Assembly (NCBI GenBank): GCA_016271365.2
Contig: CM057452.1
Span: forward strand, 1,239,037,001 to 1,239,101,000
DNA: 64,000 bases
Origin: Neoceratodus forsteri
Lineage: Eukaryota; Chordata; Ceratodontiformes; Ceratodontidae
Direction of reading: 5' to 3'
Under the pieces are notes generated by a model. The model was not told where the DNA came from and did no database searches. It saw only the letters and a list, made by a program, of their open reading frames with translations. This document shows, in pieces, positions 22,947-33,450 of this stretch (the first letter of the stretch is position 1; each line of letters begins with the position of its first letter). The translations under genes and the position numbers were made by a program.

Positions 22947-24026
22947 GCTCTAAGCCCACTGGAGGGTGCCAGCACACTGAGAATCCCCAAGGCTGTACAC
23001 ATTCTGAAAATTGCTTCTTAGTCTCACTTGTTTTCAAAACTGGCGATTACTCTACACCATAGAAACATCTGAAGTAAGAGGTGCACATTTATTTTCTATC
23101 TTATTTAGAATGTCCCCCAGGAACTGAATTTCGACATAGCAACTTCCTCTTGGGACACATTGGTTTCAGCGACTTGCTGGAAATGTATAGGACAGTTACC
23201 TAGATTACGTTGTCTTTCTTTTTCTTTTGTTATCAGACATTTCGTGCACTGTATCTACTCTTCCAATTTTGGATATATGAGGTTATTGGTTTTCTTAGCT
23301 AGTAGGTCTTGCTGGAAAGACAACAGGCACCAATGGGAACTGAAAATGAAGTTACCAACTGTGGCATATGTTTGAATAAGTTTTATTTGGTTTACAGCCA
23401 GTAATAATTTAATGTGGGTGGTTTCACTTGAATACTCGATTATCAGAGCTTTTTAAGTCCTGCAAGACCACTCTGAACTTACAGTCAGATGCCAGTATTT
23501 TCATCTTAATAATTTTAATAAGCTGTATACCTTACTCAGGGGGGCTAGGGAAGAGAATGTCACATTAACTGGGGCTGAGGAGTATTTTCTAATAATACTT
23601 ATTTTAATTCTTCAATTTTTTTTCTAGTGTGTTGCTAAAATATATAAGTAAAAGGTGGGAGGGTGTGGAGCTAGGGTGGGTGATCAGGATTGGACCTGCA
23701 GATCATGAGCTGTGAACAATTTTTGTTGGAGGGGGGGACTGTTTTTTGGATCATAATAATTTTTACCTCTTTACAAGTTATTCTTACATCTGTAGTCACT
23801 CTTGTAACCTGGAGCAAGGAAGGAGGGGATGGATGTTACAGTTTAAATTCGAGTTTGGTGCGGGGGGTATTAGGACTGGACAGGGGGGAGGCGGAATTAA
23901 ATCTTGCATATAGATCAATAGGAAAACAGCATCATTATGTGAGGGAAGTCACACCAGTACATAGGGGCATAAAAAAATCAGTTCTAAGCCCAATTAGATA
24001 TAATTACAGAACACTAGAAATGTAAT
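22947..24026 (+). other. L1 inter-ORF spacer, second part
   Basis: No domain recognised; a 111-codon frame (23690-24025) runs up to the ORF2 start but shows no motif. An unusually long inter-ORF distance remains even after removing the MITE. Confidence 0.4.
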
Positions 24027-25627
24027 ATGGGTAGCTACACATGGACCTCATTGAATATAAAGGGCTCCAAGAATAAAACTAAAAGATATAAGATCATAAA
24101 ACATCTGCACCTATTAAAAGAGAATGTGATCCACCTACAGGAAATGCACATGTTAAAGTCTGAAGCTAATCTGTTTAGAAGACAATTCATAGGACAAGTA
24201 TTTATGGCTGGCAACAGCTCGGCCAGTAGAGGAGTGACTATTTTAATTTCTAGAAACACCCCTTTTCAGTGTGAGCAAACTGTATCTGATCCTATGGGGT
24301 GGTACATCCTAGTAGTGGGGCTCTTAGGGAGAACAAAAGTAGTACTGGGCAGTGTATACGGTTCCAATCAAAACTCCCCAGAATTTTTCATGCAACTGCT
24401 AAATGCATTATACCCCTTTGTAAATCTCCCCATTATTCTAGGAGGTGATTGGAACCTTCCTTTCTCCAATGACTTGGACAAAGAGTGGAAGAGACCTAAG
24501 GGTCTGTCTCCTGCCCAGAGAGTGATTCGTCACATGATGGATCAGATAGGACTCTATGACCCATGGAGGGTATTACACCCCACCCTCAAGGAGTACACAT
24601 TTACCTCACAAGTTCATGAATCCAGATCACCAATTGATTATTTTTTAGTGAGTAACTCTCTTCTTACAGCTTTGTCAGATTGTGTAATTGATACTAAGAC
24701 CATATCAGATCATTCTTTAGTTAGATGTGAATTAGGGCTCATTCCTAATCTTCCTAAGCAATCTATTTGGAAATTAAATAATGAAATACTCATATCCAAA
24801 CAAGTCACAGATAACGTTAAAGAAACAATAGATTTATATTTTAAAGATTATCTTAACTCTATAGAGAAAGGAGACATGGAATGGGAAGGGGAGTTTATTA
24901 AAATTGCAGCAGCCAAAGAGAGGGGACAGGAAGAAACAGCCCTGCATTTATTAAATCAAATTAGACAAATTGAAAAAACTCTCTCACCCTCTACCCCAGA
25001 AGATGTCAGATTGAAACTAACCAGTCTCACCAGTCAATATGATGACCTTCTTAGGAAAAAAGCCAAACTGGCTATTCTTAAAACAAAAGTGACCTATCTG
25101 GGTTACAGGGAAAAATCTGGCCATCTCCTAGCTCTGAGTCTCAAGGTGACAGAGTCATCCAAAATTATAAAATTTATTAGATCTCAGAAGGACAACTTAA
25201 ATAAATTGCTTCCCAATGATATGCTACAAGAATTTGAAAATTACTACAGAGAACTATATAGCCCTGTGATCTTTCAACCCAATGTCATGTCTGTTAAAGA
25301 TTACTTATTGCTATTCCTATGCCTGTAATTCCACCAGACCAAAAAGAAGGGTTGATCTCTCTTATATCTGAAATAGAGATACTGGAGGCCATTCAGTCCC
25401 TATCTCTAGATAAAGTGCCAGGCCCAGATGGATTCTCCCCAAATTTTTTCAAATGTTTCACTAAGCGATTAATTCCCTGGGCTGAAGAGAATATTTAATA
25501 GCAAATTGGAGTCTGATACAATACAGTCATCTACTGGAGGCCCTTATAATAGTAATTCTCAAACTAGGGAAAGACCCAGACAGAGTTAACAATTATCGTC
25601 CCATATCCCTAATCAACTGTGATGTCA
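24027..25627 (+). pseudogene. L1 (Tx1-like) ORF2: endonuclease and start of RT, truncated
   Basis: The open frame from the ATG at 24027 runs 433 codons. It begins with the APE endonuclease: SLNIKG near residue 8, LQEMH (E38-like catalytic position), GSVYG near 112, GGDWNLPF near 143, a PIDYFLVS block and SDHSLV near 230. A helical linker follows. After the stop at 25326-25328, RT-leading motifs continue in another frame: LSLDKVPGPDGFSPNFF at about 25400 and NYRPISLINCDVKI at about 25590-25630. The endonuclease nicks target DNA and the RT copies L1 RNA. The element is cut at about 25627 by a minus-strand CR1 fragment, so most of the RT is absent from this window. Confidence 0.88.
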
Positions 25628-26008
25628 AAATACACTTTGTTAATTCCTTTAAGGAACTTGAAGGTCTCTATAATATCTCCCCTCTCCCTTCTGGTCCCCA
25701 GTGAGTACATATTTAGTACCTTGAGGTGCTCCTCATAGGATCTACCCTGCTGGACCTGAATCATTTTTGTTACTCTGTGCTGCACTGTCTCCAACCTATA
25801 CTTATCTTTTCTGAGGGAAGGACTCCAGAACTGGGAGCAGTACTCTAGGTGAGGCCTGACTAGGGATCTATAGAGAGAAAGTATTACCTCTTTTCTTGTG
25901 TTATCACTATGCCTCCCGATACATCCCAGCATCCGATTAGCCTTGTTATAGCCTAGGCCTTGCTGCACTGACTCAACTGCTTTAAGTGAGTTGCTAATGA
26001 TATCATAT
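25628..26008 (-). mobile_element. CR1 LINE 3' fragment (RT thumb/C-terminus)
   Basis: The minus-strand frame 25609-26034 includes RSLVRPHLEYCSQFWSPSL, then RKDKYRLETVQHRVTKM and GTRRERGDIIETFKFLKGINK, the conserved CR1 ORF2 C-terminus. It is truncated at both ends and abuts the L1 on the left and an opposite-strand CR1 on the right. Confidence 0.85.
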
Positions 26009-26424
26009 TCAATGCAAAGAAGTCCAAAAATCATGCACTTGGGGTGCAGGAACTGAGGGGAGGATCACATGATGGGAGAGGAGTTACTAAAGGCCACCAC
26101 ACAGGAAAGAGATCTGGGAGTGATCATATCTGATGACCTAAAGGTGGCCAGACTATGTATCAAGGCTGTGGGGAAAGCCAGTGGGATGCTGGGATGTATA
26201 GTGAGAGGTATCACCAGCAGAAGAAAAGAAGTGGTGATGCCACAGTACAAATCATTAGTGAGACCACATTTAGATTACTGTGTCCAGTTCTGGAGGCAGT
26301 ATCTCTGTAAGGACACAGAAAGGGTAGAGGCAGTTCAAAGAAGAGCAACAAAAATGGTGCAGTGCCTACACCAGAGGACATATGTGGAGGGACAGGAGGC
26401 ACTAAATATGGATACACTTAGAAA
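26009..26424 (+). mobile_element. 5'-truncated CR1, segment 1 of 3
   Basis: Starts within RT at NAKKSKIMHLG (about 26012) and continues through ERDLGVIISDDLKVA, GMLGCIVRGITSRRKEVV, LVRPHLDYCVQFW and VQRRATKMVQ to EALNMDTL. It is then interrupted by the minus-strand full-length CR1. The text resumes at 31595 with ERRERGDIIVIFKYLKG. The order of host and insert shows this copy is older than the 5.2-kb CR1. Confidence 0.88.
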
Positions 26425-26499
26425 CATATTAACATAGACTTTGACAGCAGATAAGGACCACTTGGCACACCCAGTCTGCCCATTTCCCTTCCTATTGGA

Positions 26500-29403
26500 T
26501 AAGCTGCAGATTCTAGTTAACCAAAAGCCTACTTCCTGCAACCCCCCACTACTATTGCCTTATGTCTGTCCCATGCATGTTTGAATTCCCCCACTGTTTT
26601 AGACCCCACAACCTCTCCAGGAAGGCGGTTCCATGTGTCCACCACTCTCCATGAAAAATAAATTCCTCACATTACCCTGAGCCGTCCCCCCTCTATCTTT
26701 AAATTGTGCCCCCTTGTTCTTACATGTCACTTTTTCTGAAAGATGCTACCCTCCTGGACTTTGTTGATTCCCTTGAGGTACTTAAAAGTTTCTATCATGT
26801 CCTCTCTGACCCTCCTTTCTTCAAGGGTACACATATTAAGCTCTCTCAGTCTCTCTTCATATGGTTACTGATGTAGGCCCTGCACCATTTTAGTTGCCCT
26901 CCTCTGGACTGCTTCCATCCTGTCTATGTCCTTGCGTAGATGAGGTCTCCAAAACTGCACGCAGTACTCCAGATGGGGTCTCACCAACTGTCTGTACAGA
27001 GGGATAACCACTTCCATTTTTCTACTTGTGATGCCCCTCATTATGCATCCCAGTATCCCCCTGGCTCTCCTTACCGACTTCTCACATTGCTTACCCACCT
27101 TTAGGTCACCTGCTATGACTACCTCCAGGTCCCTTTCCATTATTGTTGTTGTTAGTACGTCTCCTGCTATTGTGTACTCTTCTCCTGGATTTTTATTTCC
27201 CAGGTGCATTACTTTGCACTTCTTTGCATTGAATCTAAGTTGCCATATGTCTGACCATTCCTCCAACCTTGTCATGTCCCTTCTCATCCTTTCTAACCCC
27301 CTCCCTTGTGTATCAACTCTGTTACAGATCTTTGTGTCATCTGCAAAGAGGCATACCTTTCCTTCCAGACCCTCTGCAATGTCACCTATAAAGATGTTAA
27401 AGAGGACCGGACCCAGTACTGAGCCCTGAGGTACTCCACTAGTAACCCCCCTTTCTTCAAAATGTGTTCCATTCACTATTACCTTCTGTGTCCTGTTGTG
27501 CAACCAGTTTGCTACCCAGGCTACCACCCTGGGACCCACTCCCAGGCTGGCTAACTTGATTATTAATCTTTTGTGTGGGACTGTGTCAAATGCCTTGCTA
27601 AAGTCTAGGTAGGCCATATCCACAGCCCCTCCCTGATCTATTACTTTGGTCACCCAGTCAAAGAAATTGATTAGATTTGTCTGACATGACCTTCCTGCTG
27701 TGAATCCATGCTGCTTTGGGTCCTGTGCCCCGCTGGCCTCTAGGTACTCAACAGTTCTTTCTTTCAGAAGTGATTCCATCATTTTCCCACCACTGAGGTC
27801 AAACTAACAGGTCTGTAGTTTCCTGCTTCTGCCTTGCTCCCACTTTGTGAAGGGAATCACATCTGCCCTCCTCCAGTCCTCAGGTACCACCCCATCCTCC
27901 CATGATTTATTAAAAAGTGTGGTCAGTGGTGTCACTAGGTCCTCCCTTAGTTCTTTTAGGATTCTTGGGTGAATCCCATCAGGCCCCATTGCGTTGTCTA
28001 CCTTGAGTTTTAGGAGTTCTATCGGGACTCTTTCTTCTGGAAATGGACTGTTGTCAACCCCACTACCCAGAGTGCTTCTATTGTTTGGTTTAGGTAACTC
28101 CTCCTCTTCTTCTTTTGTGAATACTGAGCAAAAGTATTCATTCAGTATCTCTGCCTTTTCACTGTCTCCCTCTGTCCACCTCCCCTCTCCTTTATTAATC
28201 TTCACTATCACTCCCTTAACTTTTCTATGCTCCCTAATGTACCTATAAAAGGTTTTATCCCCCTTCTTAACTGAGTTGACTATCTTTTCCTCAGTTTGGG
28301 CCTTTGCTTTTCTGACTGCCTTCCCCACTCTTTCTACTTTAATTGATACAGTTCACTGTTGTGCTCCTTCTGTGATTCCTTATACTTTTTGAATGCAGCC
28401 TTTTTCTCCTTAACCTTCTCTGACACCTCTTTTGAGAACTATAGTGTTTTTTTATTCCGCTTTGTTTTCTTTGTTTCACACAAAGGTTTGTTGCTTCCAT
28501 AATGGCAGTTTTGATTTTTCTCCATTGTTCTTCCACCCCTCCTTTCTGGTCATTTGCTAATGCATTCCTCAGGTATTCACCCATTATGCCAAAGTCAGCC
28601 CTTCTTAAGTCCAGTATCCTTATCTTTGCATGGCTTGTCTCCATGATTGTGTTTATTGTGCAGTGGTAGCTTGTTCTCAGATGTCTACTGACTTGTAAAT
28701 TTGTGATCCTTTCTCCATTTGAGAGTACCAGGTCTAATATTGCTCCCTCCCAAGTGGGTTCCACCACTAGCTGTCTAAGGTATGCCCCCTGTAGAGCATC
28801 AAGAATGACTCTGCTCTTGGATGTGGCTGCAGTCCGTGTCGTCCAGTTAACATCTGGCATATTCAGGTCCCCCATCAACAGTATCTCCCCTTTTTCAGCC
28901 ATTTTGAGAATGTCCTCTATCATTTTCTTGTCCATTTCTTCCCCTTGAGACGGAGATCTGTATACAACCCCTGTGCAGATTGTGATGTCATTCCCTGTCT
29001 CCAAGGTGACCCAGAGTGCCTCTTGTCCTCCCCTTTTACTTTTTAGTTCTGTAGCTTTGATCCCTTCCCTTATGTAGAGAGCTACTCCACCTTCTTTTTT
29101 ATCCTCCCTGTCTCTTCTGTAGATTGTGTACCCTGGTATGTTGACATCCCAGTCATGGTTCTCCATGTACCATGTTTCTGTGACTGCCACAATATCCAAG
29201 TGTTCCATTTCCATCAGGGCTACTAGTTCAGGAAGCATGTTTCCCAGACTATGGGCATTGGTACTCATTGCCTTCCATTTAATGTTGTCTTTATCCTTTT
29301 TTACCCCATCACTGCTCTTATTGCCTTTGTCTATTTTTCCATTTACCCCTGTCCTGCCCTCTGTCAAGCTCTGTACCTCAGTGTTTACCCTACTACCTAC
29401 CAT
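26500..29403 (-). pseudogene. CR1 ORF2: APE endonuclease plus reverse transcriptase, broken
   Basis: The endonuclease part (29403-28339) has VTETWYMENHDW, GDLNMPDVNW and LDLVLSNGERI. The expected terminal SDH is SYH here, a change at a catalytic-site residue. After a break, 28328-27804 carries the linker (KTFYRYIREHRK), a long acidic stretch and AMGPDGIHPRILKEL. A frameshift near 27835 and another near 27790 lead into 27782-26865. That frame holds QHGFTAGRSCQTNL, AYLDFSKAFDTVPH, GVPQGSVLGPVLFNIF, the catalytic LFADDT and the thumb segment LVRPHLEYCVQFW. A stop after GLHQ (near 26865) is followed by further in-frame homology to about 26500. The protein would perform target-primed reverse transcription. 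Confidence 0.9.
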
Positions 29404-29458
29404 GTTTTGTGGGGGGATGCTTGAACTTTCCTGCTTCCTGTCAGCACCTCCCCCTTGG

Positions 29459-30382
29459 CTAGTTTAAAAGGTTGCCAAGGAAGCATTTAAACCTGTCACC
29501 TAGGAGCTTGTTTCCCTTCCTGGACAGATGCAGACCATCATGTCAGTATAGACCTTCATTTCTCCAGGTGGACCCTCAGTCCTCAATGAAGCCAAAGCCC
29601 TGTGCTCTGCATCAGTTTTGCAGCCATTCATTAAACTGCATGGTGTGCAGTACCCTAGCCTCACCCCAGCCATAGACTGTCAGCACCTCTGAGAAGGTTA
29701 CCGTGCTTGATACCTGTCTGAGACCCCTCCACAACTCCACAAATTCATCCTGCACTGCACTGATCTCATGTCTAGCTAGGTCATTTGTCCCAAGGTGGAC
29801 AATGATATCTAGTTCCCTCTCCTGTGATGCTGCTTCTGCAATCCCGAGTATTTGCTTCCTGTCCCTCCAAGCCATGGCACCAGGCAGGCACCTTACTTTC
29901 CTCTCCTCTCCCTTCCCCAGGTCTACACCCCTAACAATTGAGTCCCCTATCAGAAGCTATTTCCTTCCCCTGTGGTGTCCCTTGCCACCCTTTTGTGGGT
30001 CTCCCTTGTGGATGTCCCCATCATTCTTCTTGATCTCCACTGATGGTGTCATCATAGAGGAACCTTGATTTGCCAGACTGACATATGATTTGTGTAGAGG
30101 TACAACTAGAGGGCTACGCCTCTGTTCCACCACCCTCACCCTCCCAGAACCCACTGTGGTCCAACTACTCTTCACACTTGGCAACCTCTGAGGCAGTGGT
30201 TGTGGAACTGGTGCTCTTTGGGTGGGAGAGGCCTCCTTAGTTCTTGCCAGTTCAGCCTGGAGGTGGGCAGCCTCCTCCCTTAGAACTGACAGTTGCCTGC
30301 AAATAGGGCAGCAACGCAGGTTCCAGAATGTCTCCTGGAAAACTGCTGCCCCACAGTCAGTGCATTGCACCCTTCCCCACAT
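29459..30382 (-). pseudogene. CR1 ORF1: Cys-rich domain plus SGNH esterase, broken
   Basis: An ATG at 30382 begins MWGRVQCTDCGAAVF, with a C-x2-C and a second CCPICR pair, a PHD/zinc-finger-like module. A coiled coil and a Pro-rich linker follow. The second half is an SGNH-hydrolase-type esterase known from CR1/L2-clade ORF1 proteins. Block I is GDSIVRG (about 29945), the block III-type motif is VHLGTNDLARHE (about 29790), and block V is DGLHLS (about 29525). In-frame stops lie after LQN (about 29610) and twice before block V; one frame change lies near 29957. The ORF ends at TAG 29459-29461. The role of the esterase is not settled; lipid or membrane interaction has been proposed for the family. 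Confidence 0.85.
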
Positions 30383-30734
30383 GTCTCTCTCCCTTATAAT
30401 ATACAATGAGTAATATATAAAATCTTTCTTTTTTTTTTTTGGTGTGTACTTACCCTTTATGCACTGTGCTGGGTTATTAAGAATATGACAGTTCTGCCTC
30501 AAGAACTGTTGAGGAAGTGATGTCAGAACCTTGGCTATAAAGGAAATGCCAGGCCTGGGGTGGGTGGGGTCAGGGGAAGGGTGGGTGTGTAGGCCACAGC
30601 CACTGGTGACTGTTAGAAACAATCAAATACACCACTGCTCCACCACCTTGGTGAGTACTGACCTTTATAGTAATTCAACCAACACCACAATTTACTAGAC
30701 CACTGCTCCTACACAAACCACTCTACTGAGTCTA

Positions 30735-31594
30735 GGGATAAAAATGAACTCACTCCTCAGCCAGCAGGACACTTCTAAAATGTTGCACAAATATCCTTCC
30801 AAATCCTAGGTCTCAAGCACAGGAATCAAGCAACTTCAGTTGTATTTCACTCCCTCTGGTTATAAAATTACTACACTTTAATGGAATCCTGCAATTCTCT
30901 TCTTAATGCCAATAAGAAAAAATGAAACTTTCTGTAGAAAGCGTAGCTGACCTTCCTAACAAGTCCCCAACAATATTATGTCTTACCAGGTTCAAAGTTC
31001 CTCAAATGCATTCTACTTTGTTCTCTGCAGTATAGCAAGTTTCTCAGCCTCAAACAGAAGCAGGCAAGTCTTTTCGGGCTGGCTTCTCACTGTGTAGTTT
31101 GCCTAAGACAGCTCAGTGATAAAAGCCCCACCCAGAATCAATTGATTGACTAGTGACACCTGTGATGTAAGCAGGCCTTTCATTGTAGACACTTTGCTAT
31201 GTCTGATTCTAATACACAAACCCTTCTCTGAAAACAGGGATAAAAACCTCACTCCTCAGCCAGCAGGACACTTCTAAAATGTTGCACAAATATCCTTCCA
31301 AATCCTAGGTCTCAAGCACAGGAATCAAGCAACTTCAGTTGTATGTCACACCTTCTGGTTATAAAATTACTACACTGTAATGGAATCCTGCAATTCTCTT
31401 CTTAATGCCAATAAGAAAAAAATGAAACTTTCTGTAGAAAGCGTAGCTTACCTTCCTATCAAGTCCCCAACAATATTATATCTTACCAGGTTCCCAGTTT
31501 CTCAAATGCATTCTAGTTTGTTCTCTGCAGTATAGCAAGTTTCTCAGCCTCAAACAGAAGCAGGCAAGTCTTTTCTGACTAGCTTCTCACTGGG
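30735..31594 (-). repeat. CR1 5'-UTR tandem repeats (~497-bp unit)
   Basis: 30735-31098 and 31232-31594 are nearly identical over about 360 bp (shared blocks CAGCCAGCAGGACACTTCTA, GTAGAAAGCGTAGCT, CAAACAGAAGCAGGCAAGTC). They are joined by a ~134-bp spacer unit that is present once. They lie directly upstream of ORF1 and the outer copy ends at the element's 5' edge. By analogy with mouse L1 monomers they may be promoter modules; that is inference. Confidence 0.85.
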
Positions 31595-31729
31595 GGAGAG
31601 GAGAGAGAGAGGGGAGATATAATAGTGATCTTCAAGTACCTAAAGGGCATAAATAAGGTACAAGAGGGTGGCATCTTTCTGAAAAAGAGATGTTCAAGAA
31701 CTAGAGGACATGAGTTGAGTGTGAGAGGC
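31595..31729 (+). mobile_element. 5'-truncated CR1, segment 2 of 3
   Basis: Continues the frame broken at 26424: ERRERGDIIVIFKYLKGINK, then QEGGIFLKKRCSRTRGHELS. Interrupted at 31730 by an LTR-like element. Confidence 0.85.
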
Positions 31730-33176
31730 TGTGGGTGACAGATGGACACATGCACCGATGTAGAGCTTCAGCTTCTAGGTTTATTCAATATAAACAGAAC
31801 AAAATAAAAATGGGGACTTATTCAACAAATGAAAATGAAAAGACTTACAGAAGACAAAATGATGATTCAGCTTAACTTCAGCATTTGCACAGCAGAGAAC
31901 TATCTCCAACAGTACTAGTATTAACTAGACCAGAGGGTTGCTTCACCTCCAACATCCTGCTTGAATCTGACCTGACTCTCTCTCTCTGTGCAGAATATAA
32001 AGGGGGCTGGACTCTAAGATTGGTCCATCCTAGCTGTCAATCAATCAATCCACATTATAGTATGGTTTTAAATCCATTCAGGAGTTGTTTTTTATCACAT
32101 ATCAACAGTTAATATGTTTTGAAACAAAGGAACAAAAGGTTGAACAAGCCCTAAAGTACATAATATTGTCTGGATCCAGAATTAGGTTTTGTGATCATTC
32201 AGTAAGCCCCTCCTCCAGCAGATCTCTGTATAAAAATATTGGAAATGAGGCCAGCCAGCTCTTAGAGAGAACTGCTCGGGGAGTAAACTGAAGGGCCACT
32301 CTGCGATATCCCTTTTTCTACGGTAAGCATTTCTCCCTTTTGAAAATATCTACAACTGTTTATCATGTTTGCTCATAGTTAAATAACAGGCTTTGCACAT
32401 GCAACATTTTAAAGCAGCCCCATTTCTAAGTGCTACTGTTTTCCTTACAGTAGCAGAGTTGCAGACCTTGCAATACTGCACACCTTCAAGGGGCAACCCT
32501 TATCCTTGTTATAAAGAGACGCCACACTGCCGAGTGGCAAACAACAATTATATCCTTCGGTAACCTCTACAGCACTTACCCCATTCTCCCTTTAGACAAT
32601 GGGGCTGTAATGTGTCTTTATTTATTCTATTAGACCACAAGGCTGCTGCCAAGCAGTAAAACCAAACTGGGTACTTGTACTCCCGTACCTTGTGGTGCAC
32701 ATTTCTTTCATGGTTTTCACTGCCTCACAACCTGGACCACAAAACATAATGCCAACAAAACAGGACTGTGTGCAAGAAGGTAATATTTTCTAGAAATATA
32801 GTAGGAAAATCTAAGAAGGTTATTCATTTAACTGATTTTGTTTTTTTACCGTAGGATGCTTTTTTAACCTCTGAGAGTATTAAATACTGGCAAAACTATG
32901 AGACTGATGAAGCCTGACGACTAACCCTCAAATTGATTCCTAATCCTAAAACAGGATTTTTAGCCTTCATAATGCTTAACTCTGTATACAGCCCAAGTCC
33001 AGTGGGATACTGTCGGGGGGGGGCAACATTACAGCAACATACAACATACATGGGTGGCCAGTCCATGTAAGATGCACAAATACATAAACACTTAAACAGT
33101 TACAGATAACAGGACACACAAGGATACCCTCCAGGCAGACCTGATAGTGGACCAAATAGACCCTTCCACAATGACA
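31730..33176 (-). mobile_element. Solo-LTR-like element (~1.45 kb)
   Basis: The insert is bounded by CR1 sequence on both sides, begins TGTGGG and ends ATGACA on the plus strand, a TG...CA pair. Read on the minus strand, promoter-like signals come in LTR order: GACCAAT and CTTTATATTCTG (about 32023-31996), then TGAATAAACC poly-A signals (about 31780-31795) and a CA terminus. A C-run/G-run lies at about 33015. No primer-binding site, internal region or clean target duplication (only CTG shared) was found. Confidence 0.6.
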
Positions 33177-33450
33177 CTGGAAGGGGGTAGACTAAGGCAC
33201 AATGTGAGGAAGTACTTCTTCACAGAAAGGGTGGTAGATGCATGGAACAGTCTTCTAGCAGAAGTGGTGGGGGAAAAGTCAATGGGGGAATTCTAAACTG
33301 CATGGGATAGACATACGGGAACCCTAGTGATACAAAAAAGGAGGTAAAGCCAGAGATCAAGTGGTATCTGTGGCTTTTGTAGTAAGTAGGAGAAAATGGG
33401 CAGGCAGGATGACCTATCAGTCCTTATCTACCATCAATTTCTGCATTTCA
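33177..33450 (+). mobile_element. 5'-truncated CR1, segment 3 of 3 (3' end)
   Basis: Resumes the CR1 C-terminus (HNVRKYFFTERVVDAWNSLL at about 33200) and 3' UTR, ending with the CCTTATCTACCATCAA block. The same 3' UTR block ends the CR1 fragment at 38870. Confidence 0.85.

Larger units (their letters stand above)
26425..31594 (-). mobile_element. Near-full-length CR1 LINE (5.2 kb)
   Basis: On the minus strand the order is: tandem 5' UTR repeats (31594-30735), ORF1 with zinc-finger-like and esterase domains (30382-29459), ORF2 with endonuclease and RT (29403 to about 26500) and a short 3' UTR. The 3' end runs into a TATGTTAATATGTTTCT-type tail, matching the TCTATGTTTCTATGT tail of the CR1 fragment ending at 38870. 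Both flanks continue one + strand CR1 (26424 and 31595), which fixes the insertion boundaries. Frames carry stops and frameshifts, so it is inactive, but it is the best-preserved LINE here. Confidence 0.9.

Noticed and set aside
27028..29467. Plus-strand frames opposite the full-length CR1
   Set aside because: Antisense shadows of the CR1 ORF2.
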